A stretch of 64,000 nt of DNA from Rhizobium favelukesii (lineage in GTDB: Bacteria; Pseudomonadota; Alphaproteobacteria; Rhizobiales; Rhizobiaceae). Where the stretch lies: contig NZ_HG916854.1 of assembly GCF_000577275.2 (NCBI RefSeq), positions 310,001-374,000 of the forward strand, given 5' to 3'. Positions 17,883-25,246 of this stretch are shown here, in pieces (the first letter of the stretch is position 1; the number at the start of each line of letters is the position of its first letter). A program made the position numbers and the translations under genes. The notes beneath the pieces were generated by a model. It saw only the letters and a list, made by a program, of their open reading frames with translations. It had not been told where the DNA came from and did no database searches.

Positions 17883-19226
17883 ATGCATCCCGTCCTTCTT
17901 GTCCCCGAATTACAAGGTCTGGAGAAGAACGTTTATGACACGCTTGCACGGCGCGGCGGAAGCGGGCTTTCTCAGGCGAAGATCATCCAGTTGCTAGAGC
18001 TTCGGCCTTCCAGTCAGTCTTCGGTTTCCCGAGCCCTGGCTAAGCTTGGCGCATCGGGACTCGTTGAAAAGTCCGGAACCACTAGAGACGCGTCTTTCAA
18101 CTTAACTTCGGAAGCGAGATGGTTTTCAGTTCCCAGCCATCTACGTCCGCATGTGAACTATGATCCAATGCGGTTTCGATCCTATGACACTGACGCTGGA
18201 CCCTGGCTTGATCCCGCTGCGCGCGCTCTCATGGCCGATTCCGTTGGGCAGGGCGGACTTGATCTCGACCCTTCGACGTACACGCGCGAAATTGCCGAAA
18301 GGTTTTTGATCGAGATGTCGTGGGCTTCCTCGGCGCTTGAGGGAAACACGTATTCTCTGCCCGAGACCGAGGCTCTGATCAAATACGCGGAAGTCGCGGG
18401 TGGCAAGTCCGAAGTCGAAGTGCAAATGATCTTGAATCACAAGCAGGCTATTGGCTGGGTTATCGACAATATCGCAACGGCGCAGATCACGTCGGAAACG
18501 GTGATGAGACTGCACGCTATGCTCATGCGGACACTGGTCAGGCAGAACAATCTGGGAGCGGTTCGGCGCGACCCGGTTTCAATCACGACCAGTTCATACT
18601 CTCCGTCGTCCGATCACGCGGAGCTATCAATGGGTCTTTCGGAGCTCTGCTGGAAAGCATCGATGACGAGAGACCCTTTCGAGGCCTCCTTCGCGCTGCT
18701 TGCAGGCATCGCGTATCTGCAGCCTTTTATCGATGGCAACAAGCGGACTGGGCGGCTGCTCAGCAATATCCCCCTCCTCAAGGCAGGCCTGCCTCCTATT
18801 TCCTTCGTCGGAGTGGGTAGAGCCGCTTACGGCATCGGCATGACGACATGGTACGAACTGGCGGATACAAAATACCTCAGCAAAGCCATCTCCGAAGGCT
18901 ATGCGATCACAGCGCCGTCCTATCTTGTGGCAGCGACCACCAAGAGAGTGCCACGCTCTATCGAAATCAGGATGCGACGACGCCTTGATGACGCGGTCGC
19001 GGAATATCTCAATCGAGCGGTCGATGACCCGGCAATGACACCGGATGATTTCGCAACGGAGGCGTTCGCGGATATCGAGGGCGAAGACTTCGATGTCATT
19101 GTTCAATCGTTCTCGGACATCATCGAGTCGATCAGCGAAGTGAACTGTGTCGCATATGGCGTGGAGCCCGACCTTGTCGAACGCTACCACGAGGCAAAGG
19201 CTGGCGGCGGCCCCGCACATCGCTGA
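17883..19226 (+). CDS. Winged-helix/Fic-domain protein with Gln in place of the catalytic His
   Basis: 447 aa. The ATG at 17883 has AGAGG 6 nt upstream. Residues about 15-75 look like a winged helix (GLSQAKIIQLLELRPSSQSS, VSRALAKLGASGLVEKSG). MSWASSALEGNTYSLPETEA carries the SxxxEG/N motif that auto-inhibits Fic enzymes in cis. The Fic core reads LQPFIDGNKRTGRLL. Canonical Fic has HPFxxGNxRxxR, so the His that activates the acceptor hydroxyl is Gln here while the phosphate-binding GNKRTGR part is kept. AMPylation is therefore doubtful; regulation or another nucleotide reaction is possible. The low-GC promoter with repeated boxes fits a mobile or self-regulated unit. Confidence 0.85.
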   Translation: MHPVLLVPELQGLEKNVYDTLARRGGSGLSQAKIIQLLELRPSSQSSVSRALAKLGASGLVEKSGTTRDASFNLTSEARWFSVPSHLRPHVNYDPMRFRSYDTDAGPWLDPAARALMADSVGQGGLDLDPSTYTREIAERFLIEMSWASSALEGNTYSLPETEALIKYAEVAGGKSEVEVQMILNHKQAIGWVIDNIATAQITSETVMRLHAMLMRTLVRQNNLGAVRRDPVSITTSSYSPSSDHAELSMGLSELCWKASMTRDPFEASFALLAGIAYLQPFIDGNKRTGRLLSNIPLLKAGLPPISFVGVGRAAYGIGMTTWYELADTKYLSKAISEGYAITAPSYLVAATTKRVPRSIEIRMRRRLDDAVAEYLNRAVDDPAMTPDDFATEAFADIEGEDFDVIVQSFSDIIESISEVNCVAYGVEPDLVERYHEAKAGGGPAHR

Positions 19227-19237
19227 TCGCGGTATTT

Positions 19238-19317
19238 TGCATAAATAGAAGGCGTACGTTGCTGATCTGAAAGATGTTTTTGTGAATCCAGACATTTGTG
19301 CATAAAAGATGCATAAA
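19238..19317 (+). promoter_or_regulatory. Inverted TGCATAAA boxes downstream of the fic gene
   Basis: TGCATAAA is found at 19238-19245, 19299-19306 and 19310-19317. These are the reverse complement of the TTTATGCA boxes before the gene, so the fic gene is bracketed by the same operator-like word in opposite orientation. The last two are 11 bp apart, as in the promoter. Confidence 0.45.
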
Positions 19318-19469
19318 TGTTGGCGCTATCGGCACCGGATATTCACGCGCATGGGATTCGTCGGTTAGGCAAGGCTTCTGAGTAGAGAGACGTTGGAAGT
19401 TGGTAATCTAATATCTGTCGAAAGTCGGAGTTTGGCGACGGACATTGGCCATGGAGAGTATTCCACCCG

Positions 19470-19682
19470 TTAGGGACTGGGCCAACTAACCTGATGTTCA
19501 TTCCGGCATCCTGCCATTTCTAATGGCCATAAAATCTGCTTCGGAACGATCTCTAACCGAGGGTGGGCCATAATCCAATTTGAGGTGAGCTGAGAGACTG
19601 AGGCGGCGGTATCGATTCCGAAGAACCGATCATGCAAGTTCACCAAAGTGGGCTGCTTGGCGTATTCGAAAGTGTTCAACAT
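19470..19682 (-). CDS. Hypothetical protein, possibly a remnant
   Basis: 70 aa from ATG (MLNTFEYAKQPTLVNLHDRF, then FGIDTAASVSQLTSNWIMAH). The frame is open further upstream (NNNRAVTVEE), so the true start may be lost. It lies 28 bp after the frameshifted gene at 19711-20015 on the same strand and was probably in an operon with it. No family is recognised. Confidence 0.4.
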   Translation of the reverse strand: MLNTFEYAKQPTLVNLHDRFFGIDTAASVSQLTSNWIMAHPRLEIVPKQILWPLEMAGCRNEHQVSWPSP

Positions 19683-19710
19683 CTCTTCAACCGTAACCGC
19701 CCGATTGTTG

Positions 19711-20015
19711 TTACCGCGGAGATTTCGCTTTGATGTGGGCGATGAGCTCTATCGTCGTCGACAAAGACTTTGAGGAAGTCGTTCCATTGTTCCATTCGTC
19801 GGTCGAGCGGCGAGCGTGAGCAAGCATCTGGCGCAGCTCGTCAATGCCATCGTCAGTGAGAGCAGTAATTGCCTCGTCTGATCCGGCACAGACGCTGATG
19901 ATACTTCCATAGGTCAGATTATCGGAATTTCTGACGATCGCCCAAGGAGCTCAGGGTCCTCGTCGAGTATTTTCGCGACATAGTCGATGGTTAGGACGTG
20001 GGTGATCGTCGCCAT
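19711..20015 (-). pseudogene. Small rhizobial-type gene broken by three frameshifts
   Basis: The product can be pieced together as MATITHVLTIDYVAKILDED, PELL, then AIVRNSDNLTYGSIISVCAG, SDEAITALTDDGIDELRQML, AHARRSTDEW, NDFLKVFVDDD and ELIAHIKAKSPR. Three frame breaks are needed. They are one G near 19935, an 8-bp tandem duplication (ATGGAACA/ATGGAACG) near 19790, and one extra base near 19750. The recovered protein of about 95 aa reads as a conserved small soluble protein. It lies directly downstream of the decaying soxR copy. Confidence 0.6.
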
Positions 20016-20055
20016 CAGGCGGGCTAGGCACAGATTGCAGTAACCGGCACCCAAT

Positions 20056-20375
20056 TCACCCCAGCCAATACCTCGGCCCCGGCCCATTGCGTCCTGCCAC
20101 ATCAGCAGGGTTCGCCAGGCTACTCCGGTCGATGGTCGATCGACAGCCAGCCGCAGCCGATGCACTCGGTAAGCCCCGACCGCAGGCGCTGCAACTCGGT
20201 TATGCTGATCGATGCGCAATGCCCACTCGCTAGACAGCCGTGACCAATCCCGACGCGACGGCACGCGGTTTGCCGGCAACTTGGCGAGCTCGGCGCCGAT
20301 CTCCTCAAGCGTCAACCCAATGCGCTGTGCAAAGGCGATGAAGGCGATCCCGGCGCAGTACGGACCGGTGATAAC
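20056..20375 (-). pseudogene. Decayed direct copy of the 3' two-thirds of soxR
   Basis: This segment is a near copy of 21834-22147, with conserved stretches such as AQRIGLTLEEIGAELAKLPA. It lacks the DNA-binding helix-turn-helix, and its cluster reads CIGCGWLSIDH instead of CIGCGCLSIDRC, so the 2Fe-2S ligands are lost. Both copies face the same way, 1.78 kb apart, and enclose the RES/Xre pair and an ISL3 remnant. Confidence 0.85.
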
Positions 20376-20440
20376 CGACAAGTCGCTTGAGCGAGGCACC
20401 TTGCAACGGAGCGGGTCATGCCATATCCTATGCACGTAAA

Positions 20441-20456
20441 ATATGTTTCTACATAT
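20441..20456. promoter_or_regulatory. Palindrome at the antitoxin promoter
   Basis: ATATGT-TTCT-ACATAT overlaps the two earliest possible ATGs (20443, 20455). An operator here would fit autorepression by the antitoxin. It also argues for translation from the third ATG at 20470. Confidence 0.5.
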
Positions 20457-20469
20457 GGCAGGCAGAGAG

Positions 20470-20859
20470 ATGGCTCAAGCGCACAAACACCCTGGAGAGA
20501 TCGGTCCGTTGATACTGTCTTACATGGATCGAGGTGGAAAAATCGCGATCGGGCAAGTGGCAGACGGTTTTGGCATGTCTAAAGGCCAGCTTGCGGAAAC
20601 TGCGGGACTTGCGCGCGAAAGCCTCTACCGGAGCGAGCGCAGCGGTGCAGCGAAAACGCAGAGCCGTCTTCGCGAGATGCTTGAAATCATCAGCCGGATC
20701 ACAGAGTGGGCCGGCGGCAAGGAACAGGCAATGGCCTGGTACCGGGCACAACCGCTGCCGGCTTTCGGTGACCGAACTGCCGAGGCACTTGTAAAGGATG
20801 GCAAGGCTGCAGCCGTTCGCGATTATCTCGACCACATGGCCTTGGGCGGCTTTGCTTGA
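20470..20859 (+). CDS. Xre/MbcA/ParS-type antitoxin
   Basis: 129 aa from the ATG at 20470; earlier ATGs at 20443 and 20455 are in frame but lie in the palindrome. An N-terminal helix-turn-helix region (QVADGFGMSKGQLAETAGLA, RESLYRSER) is followed by the toxin-binding domain (EIISRITEWAGGKEQAMAWY, PLPAFGDRTAEALVKDGKAA). The stop overlaps the TTG start of the RES gene (TTGA). It should neutralise the RES toxin and repress the promoter. Confidence 0.9.
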   Translation: MAQAHKHPGEIGPLILSYMDRGGKIAIGQVADGFGMSKGQLAETAGLARESLYRSERSGAAKTQSRLREMLEIISRITEWAGGKEQAMAWYRAQPLPAFGDRTAEALVKDGKAAAVRDYLDHMALGGFA

Positions 20860-21374
20860 GGTTTAAGGGAACCTGCTATCGCGCGCATGATCCACGCTGG
20901 TCCTTTAAACCAACATCCGGCGATGGTGCTGCAATCAGGGGCGCCCGCTTCAATCCGAAGGGAGTGCCGGCGCTTTACGTTGCGCGCAGCATCATGACGG
21001 CTGTAAAGGAAGCCAATCAAGGCTTCGCCCACCGCATCGATCCCTGCGTCCTGTGTTCTTACGACATTGACTGCGAGGACGTCGCTGATCTGACCACCGA
21101 GCAAGGCAGGCGCGAATATTCTGTTTCATTCGATGAAATGACTTGCGCCTGGGCAACCGCACTTGCAGATGCACGACGCCCCGCCTCCTGGGCGATCTAC
21201 GATCGCCTCCACGGGCACGGCGCGGCCGGCATCCTCGTGCCGAGTTTCGCGCCTGGCGCCGAGTCGGATGACCAGAACCTCGTTTTGTGGAAATGGGGGC
21301 CAGATCTCCCTCGCCAGGTAAAGGTGGATGACCCGAGCGGTCGGCTCCCCAAAGATCAGCTATCGTGGCGTTGA
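20856..21374 (+). CDS. RES-domain toxin (second module)
   Basis: 172 aa, TTG start overlapping the antitoxin stop. The opening FKGTCYRAHDPRWSFKPTSG, then GAAIRGARFNPKGVPALYVA, is the canonical RES signature with the Arg, Tyr and later Glu (VKEANQGF) implicated in NAD+ binding. WAIYDRLHGHGAAGILVPSF is the third conserved block. This is the short, classical RES type, unlike the longer one at 354-995. Confidence 0.93.
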   Translation: MRFKGTCYRAHDPRWSFKPTSGDGAAIRGARFNPKGVPALYVARSIMTAVKEANQGFAHRIDPCVLCSYDIDCEDVADLTTEQGRREYSVSFDEMTCAWATALADARRPASWAIYDRLHGHGAAGILVPSFAPGAESDDQNLVLWKWGPDLPRQVKVDDPSGRLPKDQLSWR

Positions 21375-21396
21375 AGCGTTTGCTTCACGCGCCGCT

Positions 21397-21483
21397 ACTC
21401 AGCGCTTCGCGCGAACCATCCCACGCGACATCGATGCCGCCACGCACGCAATCGAACTCCCCTGGAGCAACGGCCAGACCGAG
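21397..21483 (+). mobile_element. ISL3-family transposase fragment
   Basis: The frame reads ARTIPRDIDAATHAIELPWS then NGQTEG. The PWSNGQTEG motif follows the last catalytic region of ISL3-family transposases. Only about 30 residues remain, directly after the RES gene. It is a trace of a past insertion next to the toxin-antitoxin pair. The rest of 21375-21833 shows no other recognisable content. Confidence 0.55.
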
Positions 21484-21833
21484 GGTGTGGCCGGTCGCGA
21501 AGTGTTGCATTTTGTCATTGGGTTTTGCAGTCGAATTGACCTTTGGCCGGCCGAATTTGTAAGAGGTCTGCAACTCCTACCGGAAGCTGGGCTTGGGATG
21601 ATGCGCGCATTCCGGCCAACCGGAAATCACCGGCCGCCAGCAGGTCTTTTGCCCTTGAGGCTCAGGTGACCAGTATCACGAAGACCCAGCGCGAACCTGG
21701 CCCATTTTTAGGTCGCGCCTGGATGCAGACATCGACCGAGGAGAACCGAAACAATGCCTGTTGCCGCTATGCAGGGCAGGCAGGGCGATGTGAGTATGAA
21801 CAGGTCGAAGACCCCGAGATCGCGGCCCTACGA

Positions 21834-22147
21834 TCACCCCAGCCAATACCTCGGCCCCGGCCCCTTGCGTCCTGCCACATCAGCAGGATTCGCCAGGCTA
21901 CACCGGTCGATCGACAGGCAGCCGCAGCCGATGCATTCGGTAAGCCCGGACCGCAGGCGCTGCAACTCGGCTATGCGCTGGTCGATGCGCATTGCCCACT
22001 CGCCCGACAGCCGTGACCAATCCCGACGCGACGGCACGCGGTCGACCGGCAACTTGGCGAGCTCGGCGCCGATCTCCTCAAGCCTCAACCCAATGCGTTG
22101 CGCAAAGACGATGAAGGCGATCCGGCGCAGTACGGATCGGTGATAAC
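21834..22147. repeat. Direct repeat, intact partner of 20056-20375
   Basis: The repeat begins at or within a few bases of the soxR stop and ends inside the coding region after GATAAC. The older copy has scattered substitutions and small indels. The pair brackets about 1.46 kb containing the RES/Xre module. Confidence 0.85.
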
Positions 22148-22268
22148 GCCTGTGCCCCGAGCCGGCCCGCTCGGACGGGATCAACCCGCGCTCCTCGTAG
22201 AAACGCAGTGCCGACGAGGCTACGCCGCTGCGCCGCGACACGTCGGTGATGGTTAGCATCGGATCCAT
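21834..22268 (-). CDS. soxR: Redox-sensitive transcriptional activator SoxR
   Basis: 144 aa MerR-family regulator. The helix-turn-helix is LTITDVSRRSGVASSALRFY then EERGLIPSER, followed by a dimerisation helix (LRLEEIGAELAKLP). The C-terminal cluster CIGCGCLSIDRC supplies the four 2Fe-2S ligands of SoxR. It is divergent from an SDR/QueA-like operon, and the spacer holds a perfect SoxR-type palindrome. In non-enteric bacteria SoxR responds to redox-cycling compounds and activates oxidoreductases or efflux. A partial second copy lies 1.8 kb away. Confidence 0.95.
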   Translation of the reverse strand: MDPMLTITDVSRRSGVASSALRFYEERGLIPSERAGSGHRRYHRSVLRRIAFIVFAQRIGLRLEEIGAELAKLPVDRVPSRRDWSRLSGEWAMRIDQRIAELQRLRSGLTECIGCGCLSIDRCSLANPADVAGRKGPGPRYWLG

Positions 22269-22293
22269 GCATGAATAAGAGCACGAATCCCAC

Positions 22294-22324
22294 TTGACTT
22301 CAAGTTAACTTGAACTTGTAGCAA
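22294..22324 (+). promoter_or_regulatory. SoxR box and promoter of the SDR/queA-like operon
   Basis: TTCAAGTTAACTTGAA (22299-22314) is a perfect palindrome almost identical to known SoxR boxes (CCTCAAGTTAACTTGAGG). It lies between a TTGACT -35 (22294-22299) and a possible -10 TAGCAA (22319-22324), a 19-bp spacer. Overlong spacers with a central palindrome are the hallmark of MerR-family activation. The operon start at 22355 has RBS AAGGAG. Confidence 0.85.
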
Positions 22325-22354
22325 CTGTTCTCACGGACTAAAGGAGCACCGCCA

Positions 22355-23077
22355 ATGCAGATGAAAATCGATCTTCAGGGACTTCGCGTGATCGTGACAG
22401 GCGGTACGTCCGGCCTCGGACTGTCGCTTGTGCGGCAGCTTACGGCGAAGGGCGCGCGCGTCGCCTTCGTCGCTCGCACGGCAGCCAATGTCGAGCGCGT
22501 TGCAGCCGAGACAGGCGCGCACGGCATTGTCGCGGACATCGGCAAGAAGGACGACATCTACCCGATCGCAATGCAGGTCACGGCCAGCTTTGGCGGGATC
22601 GACGTCCTGATCAACAATGCTTCAAGCCTCGGTCCTGTCACTCTGGCCCTTCTTGCCGATACCGATTGCGAGGAGCTGGAAGCGGCGCTTGCGGTCAACG
22701 TCCTCGGCGTCTTCCGGCTGACGAAAGCCCTGTTTGGTGCGCTTGCCGCGTCAGCACGCGAGGGCCGCGGTGCGCTGGTGATCAACATCTCCAGCGACGC
22801 GGCGGTCAACGCGTATCCCGGCTGGGGCGCCTATGGCGCGAGCAAGGCCGCTCTTGTCCATCTGACCGCGATCTGGGACGAGGAGGCGAAACCCGATGGT
22901 ATCAAGCTCCTTTCGCTCGACCCTGGCGATATGGACACCCCACTTCACGCGCTGGCGCTTCCGGACGCCGATCCGTCGACCTTGAAGGCCCCCGAGCTTG
23001 CTGCTGGCGAGATCATCGAAACGATGCTCGACGCATTGTCGGTCCGGGCCCAGCTTTTCCCCGGGGAACAAGCATGA
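22355..23077 (+). CDS. SDR-family oxidoreductase
   Basis: 240 aa short-chain dehydrogenase. The NAD(P)-binding motif is TGGTSGLGLS (residues about 14-23), then INNAS, the catalytic Ser in INISSDAA and YGASK (Tyr and Lys). LSLDPGDMDTPLHALALPDA is the C-terminal substrate region. It is the first gene of the SoxR-controlled operon and overlaps the next start by ATGA. The substrate is unknown; SoxR control suggests reduction of a redox-cycling or carbonyl compound. Confidence 0.9.
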   Translation: MQMKIDLQGLRVIVTGGTSGLGLSLVRQLTAKGARVAFVARTAANVERVAAETGAHGIVADIGKKDDIYPIAMQVTASFGGIDVLINNASSLGPVTLALLADTDCEELEAALAVNVLGVFRLTKALFGALAASAREGRGALVINISSDAAVNAYPGWGAYGASKAALVHLTAIWDEEAKPDGIKLLSLDPGDMDTPLHALALPDADPSTLKAPELAAGEIIETMLDALSVRAQLFPGEQA

Positions 23078-24198
23078 TTGCCGACCTTTCCGATCGGCGT
23101 TCCGCCAGACTGTTCGTCGTCGAGACGGGCGGCACGATGCGTGACCTGCCGCGCACGAGGCTCGCGACGCTGTTTAATCCGAGCGATCTGGTCGTCGCCA
23201 ATGACGCCGCGACCTTGCCTGCCAGCTTACACGGCACGCATATCCCAAGCGGTGAGGCGATCGAGATTCGCCTGGCCGGCTGGCTAACACTTTCCGATCC
23301 TACCCGCTTCGTGGCGATTGCCTTCGGCTTTGGTGATCACCGCACGCCAACGGAGGACCGGCTGCCTCCGCCTGCGCTGTCAACAGGCGACCGCCTGCGG
23401 CTCGGCCCGCTTGACGCCGTCGTCGAGCGTCTTCTCGACCATCCACGACTTCTCGAGCTCCGCTTCCCAGGAAACCCCGCAGCGGTACTTGCAGGAATGG
23501 CGCAGCACGGTCGGCCGATCCAATACGCGCATGTTCCCGAGCCATTGGCGCTGTGGGATGTTTGGACGAAGATTGCCGCCCGGCCGTTGGCGTTCGAGGC
23601 GCCGTCAGCGTCTTTCGCGCTCGACTGGCGCACGCTTCAAACCTGGCGTCGGCGCGACGTCGGATTCGCAGCACTCACGCATGCCGCGGGCGTTTCTTCC
23701 ACTGGCGATCCCGCGCTCGACCTGCGCCTTCCCTTCGACGAGCCGTACCACATCCCCGAGCGCACCGCGGAGCGCGTCGCGCGGGCGAAGCTTTGCGGCA
23801 GCCGCATCATCGCGATCGGCACGAGCGTCGTGCGCGCGCTCGAGGCCGCTGCCAATCCCGATGGCAGCGTGCGCGCCGGAAATGGCATTGCGACAGGGCG
23901 CATCGCGCAGGGCACGTCGCTTCGCGTGGCCGATGCGGTTCTTACGGGCGTCCACCAACCCGGCGAAAGCCATTTCGAGCTCCTGCGCGCCTTCGCTGAC
24001 GATGCCCTGCTCGCCGAGACATTCGCAGCGCTCACCGCGTCCGGCTACCGCGCGCATGAATTCGGCGATTCCGTGCTGTATAACTGCCAGCCGCTGCAGC
24101 TATCGGCGGGAACGGAAGGCGAACCTCTCATCACGCGGCTTGGCTATGATGTCGGCAAGATTGATGGCGTTCCCGGCGTGCTGGACGTGAAAATCTAG
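23074..24198 (+). CDS. QueA-like S-adenosylmethionine:tRNA ribosyltransferase-isomerase paralogue
   Basis: 374 aa from the ATG at 23074, which overlaps the SDR stop. Blocks such as LPRTRLATLFNPSDLVVAND, HGRPIQYAHVPEPLALWDVW and GTSVVRALEAAANPDGSVRA correspond to conserved QueA regions, the last with the SAM/PP-loop like GT-S/T-VVRALE. QueA builds epoxyqueuosine in tRNA. This copy is N-terminally divergent from housekeeping QueA and sits in a SoxR operon with an SDR rather than with tgt. It may therefore be a paralogue with another acceptor. Function beyond the family is uncertain. Confidence 0.85.
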   Translation: MIADLSDRRSARLFVVETGGTMRDLPRTRLATLFNPSDLVVANDAATLPASLHGTHIPSGEAIEIRLAGWLTLSDPTRFVAIAFGFGDHRTPTEDRLPPPALSTGDRLRLGPLDAVVERLLDHPRLLELRFPGNPAAVLAGMAQHGRPIQYAHVPEPLALWDVWTKIAARPLAFEAPSASFALDWRTLQTWRRRDVGFAALTHAAGVSSTGDPALDLRLPFDEPYHIPERTAERVARAKLCGSRIIAIGTSVVRALEAAANPDGSVRAGNGIATGRIAQGTSLRVADAVLTGVHQPGESHFELLRAFADDALLAETFAALTASGYRAHEFGDSVLYNCQPLQLSAGTEGEPLITRLGYDVGKIDGVPGVLDVKI

Positions 24199-24476
24199 CC
24201 GATGGCCTCGCCACTTCAACTCCGCTCAAGGCGGCGCTTTCCAGTCGTGGTCGAAAACCATCAGCCGCGGCAGCTTTCTCTTGGCTTTTGAGAGATCACG
24301 ATGATCGTCAGAGTATGTTCGAGCCGCAGAGGCGTTCCGCCTCCTTTGCGATAATGTTCAACGCGAGGCGCGGCCGCAGCCGTCCGAAACCGGCGTTCTC
24401 CTACCGTCAAACGGCGCACCAAGGTGGTCCCTGGCGCTCACTCTTCTCAGATCGGAACTCGTGCAAGGGGACTTCC

Positions 24477-24501
24477 GGAACATCTCTGAGTGTGTTCTGT
24501 T
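24477..24501 (+). promoter_or_regulatory. Candidate EcfG/RpoE2-type promoter
   Basis: GGAAC (24477-24481), 17 bp, GTT (24499-24501) match the general-stress promoter consensus. The start codon of the receiver-like gene is 27 bp downstream. The rest of 24199-24476 shows no gene that I can support. Confidence 0.5.
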
Positions 24502-24527
24502 CGGATATCGCAACTCAGGGGGCAACC

Positions 24528-24863
24528 ATGCTTCGATATCTTGTGATTTCCAAACGTACGCTCCCGTCGAGTGTCTCAAATGCTTGGAAAGCAATGGATA
24601 TCGTTCTGGCGGGTCCGATTGCTGCGGCAGCCCTTGAGGCGTCTGACCTTGGTGGCCACGATGGCGCGATCGTCGATCTCGATTACGAGGGTCACGAGAT
24701 GATCGCGTGCGTGGAAATGCTTGACGTTGGCCAGATCCCTTTCGTGTTCGCGGCCTTCGTTTCGAGTTCATTGAAGCCCCCCGGATGCTTTGTTCTGAGC
24801 GAGGCGAAAGGAGAAATCTGTGCGATCTACCATCGTCTCCGGCAAACCTTTCGAACACATTAG
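24528..24863 (+). CDS. Degenerate receiver-domain protein, 111 aa
   Basis: The ATG at 24528 has a GGGG element upstream. The text AWKAMDIVLAGPIAAAALEA, then GAIVDLDYEGHEMIACVEML and GQIPFVFAAF follows the single-domain receiver pattern of rhizobial response regulators (…AxLDVxLxGE…, …GIPFVFxxGY). The normal acidic pair at the N-terminus is missing, while Asp in IVDLD may be the phospho-site position. The small stand-alone protein may act as a phosphate sink or have lost signalling. It is followed by another small gene. Confidence 0.6.
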   Translation: MLRYLVISKRTLPSSVSNAWKAMDIVLAGPIAAAALEASDLGGHDGAIVDLDYEGHEMIACVEMLDVGQIPFVFAAFVSSSLKPPGCFVLSEAKGEICAIYHRLRQTFRTH

Positions 24864-24929
24864 GATTCGCTTGAACTCTTCGATCAGAAGCGTAGGGTTT
24901 TGCTAGGGCGTGAGTTCGCGGAGGGTGCC

Positions 24930-25145
24930 GTGCATCAGATGAGATACTTCCCGGACATCCTGACGTCCACCGACTTTGAGATTCTCACACCGGTTTTCGA
25001 ACGTCTGCGGGCAGACAACATCTGCACCGATCCCGACCGGCTGGCGCGAACAATTATTGCCTTGTACCGCGTCGGTCTTGTCTGCCCCCGACGCCTAAGT
25101 GCGATGGCCCGTTATCTGGAAGCCAGGCAGACGGCGTTCCACTAG
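24930..25145 (+). CDS. Small protein, 71 aa, possible paralogue of the 13942 gene
   Basis: The GTG at 24930 follows GAGGG; the ATG at 24939 is a possible alternative. After the start come MRYFPDILTSTDFEILTPVF, ERLRADNICTDPDRLARTII and ALYRVGLVCPRRLSAMARYL. The core, R-x-A-x-x-II-x-LY-x-x-G and a closing AR helix, parallels the 81-aa product at 13942-14187. It lies 66 bp after the receiver-like gene, probably in the same stress-promoter transcript. The function is unknown. Confidence 0.6.
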   Translation: MHQMRYFPDILTSTDFEILTPVFERLRADNICTDPDRLARTIIALYRVGLVCPRRLSAMARYLEARQTAFH

Positions 25146-25246
25146 CTGCTCTTAGTGACCTCAGGGATTCCTGATACGGGTTGCCTCAGCCAGACGCGAG
25201 CCACGAGGCGGTCAACCTGAAGCGAACTTCTGATCGCCCGCCTTTC

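Noticed and set aside
22666..24198. 510-codon frame with the QueA-like gene as its C-terminal part
   Set aside because: The first 136 codons overlap the SDR gene out of frame; the ATGA overlap at 23074 is the natural start.
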